Assembly (NCBI GenBank): GCA_043802125.1
Contig: JAZDLG010000051.1
Location: 1-14,785, forward strand
Direction: 5' to 3'
Source of the DNA: Phelpsiimicrobium sp043802125
GTDB taxonomy: Bacteria; Omnitrophota; Gorgyraeia; Velamenicoccales; Velamenicoccaceae
DNA: 14,785 nt
The notes beneath the pieces were generated by a model, which was given only the letters and a program-made list of their open reading frames with translations, searched no databases and had not been told where the DNA came from. The number at the start of each line of letters is the position of its first letter. The first letter of the stretch is position 1. A program made the translations under genes and the position numbers. Positions 1-8,600 of this stretch are shown here, piece after piece.

Positions 1-920
1 GTTGCCATTATCCTGGAAAAAAGCCATCCGACATAACAAGGGATCTCCTCAACAGCTTTTTCATCGTATGCTCCGGTCTGAGTATCTAAACTCTCCAGGC
101 GCCGGATAAATCCGCGAAGATCCGAAAGCTCTATGCGGCTATGGTCATATTCTTTCTCTATCCGTCGCAACCTCTCTATCAGGTCTTTTCTTTGCTCCTG
201 GTCAAAAATAAGCGCATCAGTCTTGCCTTTACATGGGTCCATAGGTACGAATTGGACTGCGTTAGCACCGACCTCAATGCCAAACTTTACCATTTCTTCT
301 ACATCCTGGTAATTAAGATTAAAAATGACATCGTGGAGGATGACTCTTGGAGCAGATAATTTAAGCTCTTTTTTGCGGTCAGCAACATACTTAAGCACGC
401 TACGGATCTTATGGAACGTATCTTCTGTCTGGTTCGGATGAACAGCCGCGTAAACAACTGGCGTGCCGGCCCAAAGGCTTACCGTGAAAGAATCAACGCC
501 TAACTGAATAAGTTCTTGCGCCGTTTTTTCATCCACAAGGCTAAAGTTCGTATTTATATCTATCTGGATCGCCCTGTCTATTTTTTTAATATAAGAAATG
601 ATCTTTAATATATCCGGGTGCAAAAAAGGCTCGCCCCCGCCTACTAATTTCACGTGCCTCAATCCTCCCATCCTTGATAAGTCGTCAAAAACGCCCTTTA
701 GCAGATCGAACGACAGAGTGAGTTTTCTTTCCCATTCAGGCATAGCCTTCTCAAACAAAAGAGGCGAGCGGCACCAGCAGGCGATACAATTAAAATTACA
801 GAGGTTAGTCAAATCTATGTGCAGCACATCCGGCCCTATAAAAGCCCTGGCCGAATGCAATATCCCGCCTGCCACCAATAACTTTTTTTTATCCAAGACC
901 TGATTATTTAATGCGGCCAT
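1..920 (-). CDS. SPASM-type radical SAM protein, 3' end cut by window edge (copy 2 of a tandem pair)
   Basis: The frame is open from an ATG at 918-920 to the left edge (306 codons, no stop), so the C-terminus is outside the window. The radical SAM CxxxCxxC motif that binds the [4Fe-4S] cluster is C41-C45-C48 (CNFNCIAC). It is followed by GGGEPFLHPD, the SAM-binding glycine motif. Near the edge EIPCYVGW marks the start of a SPASM-like auxiliary-cluster region. Family members make 5'-deoxyadenosyl radicals to modify peptides, sugars or cofactors; the substrate here is unknown. The protein is clearly paralogous to its upstream neighbour: both share the cluster motif, GGGEPF, a TNF-LVD segment, AGTP..YA.VHPN and CYVGW.F.RI. 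Its start overlaps the neighbour's end by 17 nt, and GAGG lies 4 nt before the ATG, suggesting coupled translation. The family is certain; the function is not. Confidence 0.88.
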   Translation of the reverse strand, partial: MAALNNQVLDKKKLLVAGGILHSARAFIGPDVLHIDLTNLCNFNCIACWCRSPLLFEKAMPEWERKLTLSFDLLKGVFDDLSRMGGLRHVKLVGGGEPFLHPDILKIISYIKKIDRAIQIDINTNFSLVDEKTAQELIQLGVDSFTVSLWAGTPVVYAAVHPNQTEDTFHKIRSVLKYVADRKKELKLSAPRVILHDVIFNLNYQDVEEMVKFGIEVGANAVQFVPMDPCKGKTDALIFDQEQRKDLIERLRRIEKEYDHSRIELSDLRGFIRRLESLDTQTGAYDEKAVEEIPCYVGWLFSRIMA

Positions 921-2103
921 GAGACCTCAGAAGATCAGCGAATTTATTATGCATATCTATATTGACCTGGATATTATCACAGCTGTTAATACAGCCAAAA
1001 GACGCGCTCGGGTCATTTCCTATCATTTTGAAATAAGGGTCTTCGGAGTCCAAGGCAAGGGACTTTTTTCTGAATAATTGCTGAGCCTCGTTGTTCCAGA
1101 TATCCTTAATAGAGTGTTGATATAGATTACCCGATGGTATGCGGTGGGCCTTAAGGCAAGGTATCACGCTACCATCGGCTAAGATCCGCAGAAAAGACCA
1201 CCCTACATAGCAGGGTTGATTCAATACGATCCTGGTCTCATAGCGGCCTTGCGTGGCTTCTTTAGGTGATAACCGTTTTAAAAAAGAATCATATTGTTCA
1301 ATAAAAGTCACTTTACTGCCTTCTCTTTTGTTAAACTCTTCTATTCTCTTATGCTGCATTTTCACTTCTCTCAAAACAAAAGCCTTCTGGGCTTCATTAA
1401 GCAGCAAAACATCCGTTGTGCCCGGCAAAACATCCACAGGGGTAAACTCAAGAGTATTCGTCCTCAATTCCATCGCCAGATCCGCCATCTTTCCTATATC
1501 CCCGTAATTCTTATTGAAAATGACATAATATAGATCAATATGCGGCAGAGGCACCGGAGTTTCCTGTTTTTTCTCCCTTCTATACTGCAGAAGATATGCC
1601 AGCGTCTCCTTGATCTTTAAGAAAGTTTCCCGGCTCTTGTTCGGATGCACGAGCGCGTAAGTCTCAGGCGTGCCGGCCAAAAGGCTGACATGGATAAGAT
1701 CTACCTTGGCGTCAACTATCTCCTTGGCGCTGGCCCTGTCCACCAATGCGAAATTTGTATTGAGGCACACTTTCATGCCGTTCTCTTTAGCGCATTTCAA
1801 GATCTCAATCACATCCGGGTGCATAAAAGGCTCGCCGCCTCCTGCCAAAAAAAGCGTCTTTGTACCCATCTCTTTTAATTCAAAGATGGCGCGCTTAATG
1901 ATGCCAAAAGGAAGCTCGCACTCATTATTTTTTTTCTTTTCAGGCGTAGGCTCTTCCAACAGAGGAGAATTATTCCAACAACAGATACAATCGTTATTGC
2001 ACCTGTTGGTGATGTCAAACTGTACGATCTCGGGCCCTAAAACAGCCTCGCCACCCTCCAGGATGCTTTTTAGCATCAGCTCATCGCGGTCTTTATCGTT
2101 CAT
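904..2103 (-). CDS. SPASM-type radical SAM protein (copy 1 of a tandem pair)
   Basis: A complete radical SAM enzyme of about 399 residues. The cluster motif CNNDCICC gives a CxxxCxxC triad at C35, C39 and C42, counted from the ATG at 2101-2103. GGGEPFMHPD follows as the SAM-binding motif. The C-terminal third has CYVGWSF, then IPCLKAH and a late GCINSCDN, the cysteine pattern of a SPASM or twitch region with extra Fe-S ligands. SPASM proteins often act on peptides or on sugar-like substrates; nothing here identifies the substrate. I prefer the ATG at 2103 because AGGTG lies 9 nt upstream. An in-frame GTG at 2113-2115, directly after the previous gene's TAG, would add four residues. The gene abuts the B12-radical SAM gene upstream and overlaps its own paralogue downstream by 17 nt. 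Confidence 0.9.
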   Translation of the reverse strand: MNDKDRDELMLKSILEGGEAVLGPEIVQFDITNRCNNDCICCWNNSPLLEEPTPEKKKNNECELPFGIIKRAIFELKEMGTKTLFLAGGGEPFMHPDVIEILKCAKENGMKVCLNTNFALVDRASAKEIVDAKVDLIHVSLLAGTPETYALVHPNKSRETFLKIKETLAYLLQYRREKKQETPVPLPHIDLYYVIFNKNYGDIGKMADLAMELRTNTLEFTPVDVLPGTTDVLLLNEAQKAFVLREVKMQHKRIEEFNKREGSKVTFIEQYDSFLKRLSPKEATQGRYETRIVLNQPCYVGWSFLRILADGSVIPCLKAHRIPSGNLYQHSIKDIWNNEAQQLFRKKSLALDSEDPYFKMIGNDPSASFGCINSCDNIQVNIDMHNKFADLLRSHGRIK

Positions 2104-2115
2104 ATCTTCATACAC

Positions 2116-5013
2116 CTATATGGTCTGAGTATCGTAAGAAAGGCCCAGCTCGCGCAAGAGCGTAATGACCCTATCTGCCCTCTCTCTTCTCATCTCATAA
2201 GTATTTTTTCTGTCCGTAGTAGACCACTTCTTAGCCCGGATCCTTAGGTCGCCGGGCAGAACAATGCCATAATCTCCGGGTCGTTGGTCCAATTCCGCAT
2301 CGTTATTTACCAGGCATACGCTGACAGCCCCGACTTGAAAGATATATTTTCTGTTTCTCTTGATAGCCTCCAGCGTCTCGTTGAAATCTTCTTCTGTCTC
2401 TGACGGAAACCCGACTATCAGATTGATCGTGACCCGGATGCCCGCGTGATAAGTATCCCGAATGACCTGCTCTGCGATCTGGCGCGTGAACATCTTCTTC
2501 ATCTTTTTTAAAACGTTATTTGAAAAACTTTCTATTCCGTAGATCAGCGTGCCGCACCCTGTTTTTTTCAACTTGCGCAATAGCTCAAAGCTCATACCCT
2601 GGTAGGCAATAGCCTGAGAATCCCAACCGATCCGTAATCCTTCTTTAATGATAATGTCAGCCAGATCGTTAAGCTCTTTTAAATTACCGTTGCATAAAAG
2701 ATCTTTGAAACTAAAGACGTTGCGATGATTGTTATCTATATGATACTTGATCTGCTCAAAAATATTAACGGCATTATAAAAACGATAGGGTTTAGAAAGC
2801 GGCCAATCGTTGCAAAAACTACAATTGCCGATGCATCCCCTGCTCGTCATAAGGGGAATGATCGGGTGCTTATATCGGCTTAGGTCAAACCCGCTGAATG
2901 TCGGCCACGGGATGCTGTTAAGGTCGGCGATAGCCGGCCTTGGCCGCAAAAGCGATGAATCATCATTTTTAAAAATGGCGCCCGGGATATCCTGTTTTTT
3001 CCTGCGCCCATTGAAAGCTTCAAGCACTTCTTTAAGAGTCTCCTCGCCTTCGCCCACAACGAAACAATCAACTAGTTCGCCTGGAAAAAGGCCGCGCATA
3101 TGTTCGTTGACACAGCCCCATCCACCCAACACTATCTTGGCGTCTTTGCGAAGAGCCTTTATGATCTTCAACACCACAGAAGTAAAACGGATAGACGTAA
3201 AACTCGTAGACAAACCGATTACCGGGGCATCCAGGCGGCCTAAGACGTCTTTGAGATAATCGTTGGCTATTGTTTTTAGCCTGGCTTCTGTCTTTTTAAA
3301 CATCTCTTCATCTACCCACCAGTCAAAACTCTTTTGTTCCCACAGAAATTTTGAATCGTCGCTTGCGTGATTATGCAAAGCGATATTCAGATCGCACACA
3401 GTAGGCTTATATCCGTATTTTTCAAGATAACCCTTCAAATAGGCTATGCCTAAAGGCGGCATGGACACATCCCACGGCGGACACTGGACCAACAAAATAT
3501 CAGCTTTGGCCTTTTGTATCCGCCAAGTATGGCCTGCCGGGATCCGCAATTTCGCTCTCAATAGATACCCTACGCTCTTCTTGACAGCATGGTTCCAACC
3601 CTTTTCTTTTACATAATAAAAGAATCTTTTTGCCGAATTTAGCAGGCCCCTTCTTCTCCTGATATGAGCCTCCCATGCCCTACATGCCCTTTGTCTGGCT
3701 TCTTCCAGGTCTTCGGGCAAAAGAGACGAAAGCCGGATGACACTTTTAGAATACCCGTCGTAGTCCTTGAAATCCTTTGATACGATCCCGCCGTTTTTTT
3801 CTAAGATGTCATAGTATTTCGTGCCGGGGAACGGCGTTGTAATAGAAAACTGCGCGGAGAACGGGTCAAGTTTTTTAACAAGGCTGATGGTCTTTGCTAT
3901 GGTCTTTAAGGTTTCACCCGGCAGCCCAAAGGTAAAAGTCAGATGTACCTTAATACCCAGCTCTTTGGTAAGCGCGACCATATCTATGGCTTTTTTCAGG
4001 TCCATGGATTTACCTATCTCGTCCAAAAGATCCTGATCAGCAGACTCCATGCCGTATTTGACAGCCCACAACCCGGCGCTCTTCATAGACAGAAGTATAT
4101 CCTTGTCCATGAGGTCAGGCCTGGCCATGATCGCCCAGGGTATTTTTTCCATGTGCCTTTCTATTATCTGATCACAAAATTCCAGCATCCTGCTTTTGTC
4201 TATATTAAAAGTATCGTCATCAAAATATACTGATTTAAATCCTTTTTCTTTTACGAGATATTCCATTTCATCAATAACGTCCTTGACTGCCCTGGGCCGG
4301 TAACGTTGCCCTCGGTACATCACCTGAGGCCAAAGACAAAAGCCACACCCAAAAGGGCAGCCCCGGGAAGCCACCATCTGCGCGCTCGGTGTAGGCATCC
4401 CTCCTGGGGCATCCAGGTATTTTTCCATCGGTAAAGTCTCTCGATGCGGCCACGGGAGACTATTTACATCTAAAAGGTCCCTATCCTGGTTCTTAATGAT
4501 CTGGCCGTCATTGCGGAACACAAGCCCTTTGACACCGCTCAATTCCCGGCCGTTTTCCAAACAATCGGCCAATTCTAACAATGTTCCCTCATACTCGCCG
4601 CAAAGAACAAAATCAATAAAAGAATGATCTATAAGGAACGGCGGCTCATACATCTGGGCATTAGGCCCGCATAAAATAAGCGAGATACCCATCTCTGATA
4701 TCTGCTCTAATAAAGCCAGATCTTCGGGAAAAGAAGGCACTGAGGTCTCAGCCACAAGATAATCAACGCCCATGCCGGAGATCTTATCCAAAAAATCCCG
4801 ATGCGTCATATCTTCAGCTATGGCATCAATAAGAAAGACTTTTTTGCCGTTCTTTTGTAAAAGTGAAGCTGCGTAAGCTAAAAAGAAAGGAAACGGCAGA
4901 TAATCCCTTTCCATGTCAGGCCTAAGATGCGGCCAGCGCGAACCAGCGCGGACCCCGCGGAACTGTTCGCGCTGCCAAGGTATATTGGCTAAAAGAAACT
5001 TTAATGGACGAAT
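2116..5013 (-). CDS. Tandem B12-binding radical SAM protein: two complete B12-rSAM units in one chain, probable ATT start
   Basis: This frame encodes two successive B12-binding radical SAM units. Counting from the ATG at 4914, unit 1 has a Rossmann-like cobalamin-binding region, then RGCPFGCGFC (C186, C190, C193). Unit 2 begins near residue 470 with DILLVQCPPWDVSMPPLGIA, the usual N-terminus of such proteins, and has RGCIGNCSFC (C694, C698, C701). The linker (about 395-470) contains no Met or stop at the join. B12-radical SAM enzymes catalyse methylations and ring or chain rearrangements, often in lipid, cofactor or natural-product synthesis. The 4914 start would lose the first beta strand. 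The same frame continues 33 codons upstream, encoding FLLANIPWQ and then GVRAGSRWPH. That extension has no ATG, GTG, TTG or CTG and ends at a TAG (5029-5031). GAGGAG sits 8 nt before ATT at 5011-5013 (ATC at 5014-5016 is the alternative), giving about 965 residues. It overlaps the upstream gene by 13 nt. Confidence 0.9.
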   Translation of the reverse strand: MRPLKFLLANIPWQREQFRGVRAGSRWPHLRPDMERDYLPFPFFLAYAASLLQKNGKKVFLIDAIAEDMTHRDFLDKISGMGVDYLVAETSVPSFPEDLALLEQISEMGISLILCGPNAQMYEPPFLIDHSFIDFVLCGEYEGTLLELADCLENGRELSGVKGLVFRNDGQIIKNQDRDLLDVNSLPWPHRETLPMEKYLDAPGGMPTPSAQMVASRGCPFGCGFCLWPQVMYRGQRYRPRAVKDVIDEMEYLVKEKGFKSVYFDDDTFNIDKSRMLEFCDQIIERHMEKIPWAIMARPDLMDKDILLSMKSAGLWAVKYGMESADQDLLDEIGKSMDLKKAIDMVALTKELGIKVHLTFTFGLPGETLKTIAKTISLVKKLDPFSAQFSITTPFPGTKYYDILEKNGGIVSKDFKDYDGYSKSVIRLSSLLPEDLEEARQRACRAWEAHIRRRRGLLNSAKRFFYYVKEKGWNHAVKKSVGYLLRAKLRIPAGHTWRIQKAKADILLVQCPPWDVSMPPLGIAYLKGYLEKYGYKPTVCDLNIALHNHASDDSKFLWEQKSFDWWVDEEMFKKTEARLKTIANDYLKDVLGRLDAPVIGLSTSFTSIRFTSVVLKIIKALRKDAKIVLGGWGCVNEHMRGLFPGELVDCFVVGEGEETLKEVLEAFNGRRKKQDIPGAIFKNDDSSLLRPRPAIADLNSIPWPTFSGFDLSRYKHPIIPLMTSRGCIGNCSFCNDWPLSKPYRFYNAVNIFEQIKYHIDNNHRNVFSFKDLLCNGNLKELNDLADIIIKEGLRIGWDSQAIAYQGMSFELLRKLKKTGCGTLIYGIESFSNNVLKKMKKMFTRQIAEQVIRDTYHAGIRVTINLIVGFPSETEEDFNETLEAIKRNRKYIFQVGAVSVCLVNNDAELDQRPGDYGIVLPGDLRIRAKKWSTTDRKNTYEMRRERADRVITLLRELGLSYDTQTI
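4934..4974 (-). repeat. Nested GC-rich inverted repeat in the 5' coding region of the tandem B12-rSAM gene
   Basis: CAGCGCGAAC (4965-4974 read on the minus strand) is matched by GTTCGCGCTG (4934-4943), a perfect 10-bp stem. The 21-nt interior can itself pair as CGCGG/CCGCG around a 3-nt loop. The structure covers roughly codons 14-27 of the extended reading frame, between the proposed ATT start and the first in-frame ATG. It is markedly richer in G+C than its surroundings. It may simply reflect the arginine/glycine-rich conserved motif encoded there, or it may influence initiation. Confidence 0.7.
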
Positions 5014-5693
5014 GATCTTATCTCCTCTCTACGCAACTCTTCCATCCGTTCATCTAATGCGCTTTCATTAGAAAAAAATAATATTCTAAGAGTAACCATG
5101 GGATACAAACCAGGGTCAAATTCCGCGGACTCGGCCTCAAAAATACGCCGAAAACCTAACTTATGGGCATTGCAAGGTACCGCAACGTTCTGGATCAAAG
5201 GAAAAGAACGGCGCCCTCCTTCTTCTAATACAAAAGCCGGAAAAAAATTGTCTCCTCTTACAAATCTCGCTCCAACAAATAACGCCGCTTTCTGAACACA
5301 ATAAACATCAAGATCGCGATGATCGATGCGCGGAAAATCCCCATGGACATGATCAACGATCCAATGTTTATAACGGGGAGGCGTAAAACAACTAAAATGG
5401 CACTCATCCAGATGAAGCCATTCCTCTATACGAAAATCTATCCGCCACTCTATTGTAAAACTATTGATGACCTTGAATGTCCACACTTGCGCCAAAGGCA
5501 ACTTACCCTGCACAATCTCAAGTTCCAGACAATCAGAAGTTTTCCTGCTTAGATGCCAAACGGCGTCGTCACTATCGGTCCATAGCCCGAGAGTATTGAT
5601 GCTGACATTGCATCCGGTGCCGCACGTCAATGGGGCGTTGTTCCAAAACACACCCACGGATCTTTCAGAATACCTCAACATATAACCGCCCAT
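5001..5693 (-). CDS. Free-standing beta-rich module protein, homologous to the C-terminal modules of the adjacent ABC ATPase
   Basis: I do not recognise a named family. The 230-residue protein has no signal peptide or membrane segment and looks like a single beta-rich domain. It matches the repeated modules in the neighbouring ATPase. A start resembling LTCGTG is followed by a W.DSDDAVW segment, LPLAQVWTFKV, then an EWRIDF strand. The ATPase's last module has LTTGLG, WHDSSRAFW, LPIKQIWTYVL and LSWGIEM in the same order. Tryptophans and the LP(I/L).Q(I/V)WT(F/Y) segment are the most constant features. The fold may be a galactose-mutarotase-like or carbohydrate-binding beta sandwich, which is only inference. 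It starts inside the ATPase gene: 29 nt overlap from ATG 5693, or 17 nt from ATG 5681, which equally preserves the module. It ends 13 nt inside the next gene. A role beside the ATPase in substrate recognition is the simplest guess. Confidence 0.82.
   Translation of the reverse strand: MGGYMLRYSERSVGVFWNNAPLTCGTGCNVSINTLGLWTDSDDAVWHLSRKTSDCLELEIVQGKLPLAQVWTFKVINSFTIEWRIDFRIEEWLHLDECHFSCFTPPRYKHWIVDHVHGDFPRIDHRDLDVYCVQKAALFVGARFVRGDNFFPAFVLEEGGRRSFPLIQNVAVPCNAHKLGFRRIFEAESAEFDPGLYPMVTLRILFFSNESALDERMEELRREEIRSFVH
5022..5027 (-). promoter_or_regulatory. Ribosome binding site GAGGAG that decides the start of the tandem B12-rSAM gene
   Basis: GAGGAG lies inside the last codons of the upstream gene, 8 nt before the ATT at 5011-5013 and 5 nt before the ATC at 5014-5016. 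It is one of the best Shine-Dalgarno matches in the window. No standard start codon occurs between it and the ATG at 4914, nearly 110 nt away. This supports initiation at a non-standard codon. Confidence 0.65.
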
Positions 5694-8600
5694 TAAAATA
5701 TTTATGAAGGCCCGCGGATACTTCTTGGCGTTTCATCTGTTGATATTGAAGAAGGCGCCCTGACTGAACAACATCCGTATTCTCAATGATACCCCGGAAA
5801 ACCCCGTTAGCTCCATGCTCTTCAAAGATGATCTTGGGCCGCTGAGAAGATCCGGCGATCAATTGATGGCTTTTGCCATACCAAGATCTAAACGGAAGTA
5901 TATCGTAGTCATAAGAAAAATCGTCCGCGAATCGTTGCGGGGCACACCCGTCAACAGACCAATTCTCATAAAGAGGATCAAGCATAATATTCGTCTGCAT
6001 AAGCTCAAGGGCCACCCCCTTATAAACCTCCATTTCAATGCCCCATGACAACCGGCCGTCTTTAAGAACGTACGTCCAGATCTGTTTTATGGGCAAGTGG
6101 ACCCATTCGCCGACAACTACCATACGGCACGCTGAACATTCTTTGACCTGCCAAAAAGCCCTGGAAGAATCATGCCAAATACCTCCCGAACGCAAAGAAG
6201 TGTACCCTCCCAGGCCGGTTGTCAACTCCAGGCCGTCATAATATAAACGACTGCGGCCGTCATCAAAAACAAGGGAAACTTTATCTGAAACTATCCTGGG
6301 CAAGTCATTTTGTTTTGTTCCAACTTCAAAAACCTTATCTTGGCCTATAAATAACCGGCCTTCAAAAAGAAGATGTTTCCCCGCAGAAAATATCTTTTCG
6401 TCACTCGTTACGATCCTTGAGAATTCCGCGCAGGCTTCGTCTCCTTCTTTTGTTTTGCGCTTCAGTAAACTTAAAAATTGCTTTTCTCTGGAAAGCAAAA
6501 CATCAAAAAATAAAGAAGGCCATTCGTTCATATCCGATCTCAACAACACGGAAAAAAGCTTACTATCCTTAAAACGAACAGGAATGATATCCCCGATAAA
6601 CGTCTCCTCTAAGAGCTCGCCCTTTTCTTTCTGCGTCTGCCAATATCGATAAGAACTCTTTATCTTCAACCCCACGACGTGGCGAGCTAATCCGATATCC
6701 TCCTTTGCGATCATTGCTATAGTGAGATCCAAAACCCGCCCCTCTTTCAAAGAAAAAGTCCAGAGCTGCGAAATGATCTGCGAGGCGTCATCCAACGTCA
6801 GGACCATCTCGGTATCGCTCTCTTTTTCTGCCGACCAGTGAGCTGACTCGCTTGAAAACCATTGCTCCTGATCGCAATGCAGAAGATTACTGAACAATCC
6901 GGTGCCTGAAGTCAAAAGTTCATCATAATAATAAAGCTCTACGATCTTCTCGTTTGTATCTACGAATATTTTCAATGGGCCGCAACGGAGCGTGCGCATC
7001 TTCTCCCAAAGGGCCTTTTCCTCAACCTGCTGGCACAGTAAACGCTCATGCCTTTCCTGCATTTCCTGTTGCTCGCTCAATAGGCGCTCCTGCCTATCCT
7101 GTTCCTGGCGCAATAAACGCTCATGCCTTTCCTGCATTTCCTGTTCCTGGCGCGACAGGCACTCTTCTCTTTCCTGTCTCTCTTGTTCCTGGCGTAACAG
7201 AGACTCTTCTCTTTCACGTCCCTTTTGTTCCTCGCGCGTCAGTTGCTCTTGCCTTTCTCGCATTTCCTGTTCCTGCCTCTCCAGGCGCTCTTCCCTTACC
7301 TGTCTTTCCTGTTCCTGGCGCGACTGAAGCTCCTGCTCTTCATCTCGCTTGCGCGAATATCGCCCTCTTTGAACCGCAATCGCCTCATCAAAACTTTTCC
7401 GGCCGTCAAAAACATAGACGCTAAAAACCAACGGCCCCGGTTCACAGGAAAGCAACTGCACAACGCGGGCTTCTTCATTTACTCCAGTATTGGCTATTTC
7501 AATACTTGAGGTATCATTAAAAGCCTCAAACATCAAAGGAATATCAGGCCCTAAAGATCGCGGCACGATCCCGGCAATACGATCTTTTTTATCCAACGAA
7601 ACAACGGAATGCCACCCCATTTGAGGAAGGAAAAACCCAAAACTTCCTTCCTGGCAGCCACTTACCCAACCCTCATATAATGATTTCAATAAAAAACAAC
7701 TCCTTAATTCTTTGATGACCTCATCAGCGGCACTGACCTTAACATCCAAACGGCCATCTCCAACGATAAGGTCAACAGTAAGCAAAAGGGCTCCATTAAT
7801 ATCGTATCCAAGTGCTATAATTCTATCCTCCCGCGATCCCCGGGGCTCCAATCGCCACAGCAGGTCGTGGGCGAAAAACCGCACATTGCGGTCTTTCAAC
7901 ATAAAAGAGATGTCCCAACCGACCCCCTGCGTCACAATAGCATCATTGAAAGCGATCATCATCCTGCCATTGTTAAAAACAACCTTTAGTTTATTTTTAA
8001 CGGCAACCGCCTTCTGGCCCTCAGGTCCGGATACTCCTAAATAATAATTAACAACATCATCCGCACAACTCCCCTGATAGGCAATTTTTCCTTTTTCCAA
8101 AAGAATGACATGATGGCATAGCCGCGCCACCATCTGCATATTATGACTGACCAGGATGATGCTTTTACCTTTATCCTTGAGCTCATAGATCTTCCGAAGG
8201 CACTTTTGCTGGGCTTCTTCGTCCCCTACGGACAAGATATCATCAATCAGGAGGATGTCGGGATCTGCATATATCGCCAGGGCAAAAGCCAGGCGCATGT
8301 ACATGCCTTGAGAATAACACTTTACCGGAGCGTCAATAAACCGATCCAAGCCGGCAAAAGCGATCACTTCGTCTAAACACGCCTGGTTATGATCTAAATC
8401 TAACCCATACATCTTAGCGTTAAAAACAATATTCTCCCGGCCGGTGAACTCAGGATTGAAACCAGCGCCCAATTCCATAAGCTGCGCCACCCTGCCGTTT
8501 ACACAAACTTCGCCTTTATCGGAGACTAATGACCCGGCGACCAACTTCAACAACGTCGTCTTGCCGGCACCGTTAGGGCCGATGATCCCCAAAACCTCAC

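Noticed and set aside
4912..4914. ATG at 4914 as the start of the tandem B12-radical SAM gene.
   Set aside because: It has only a weak ribosome binding site and would delete the first strand and the GVRAGSRWPH element encoded in frame upstream.
7036..7320. Regular repeats that could suggest a CRISPR array.
   Set aside because: Units are directly adjacent with no unique spacers, vary in sequence and code in frame for a charged helix.
6954..7424. Plus-strand open frame of 156 codons rich in Phe, Pro, Ala and Val.
   Set aside because: It is the antisense of the ATPase coil repeat. The repetitive composition keeps stops out, and its product is low-complexity with no plausible start context.
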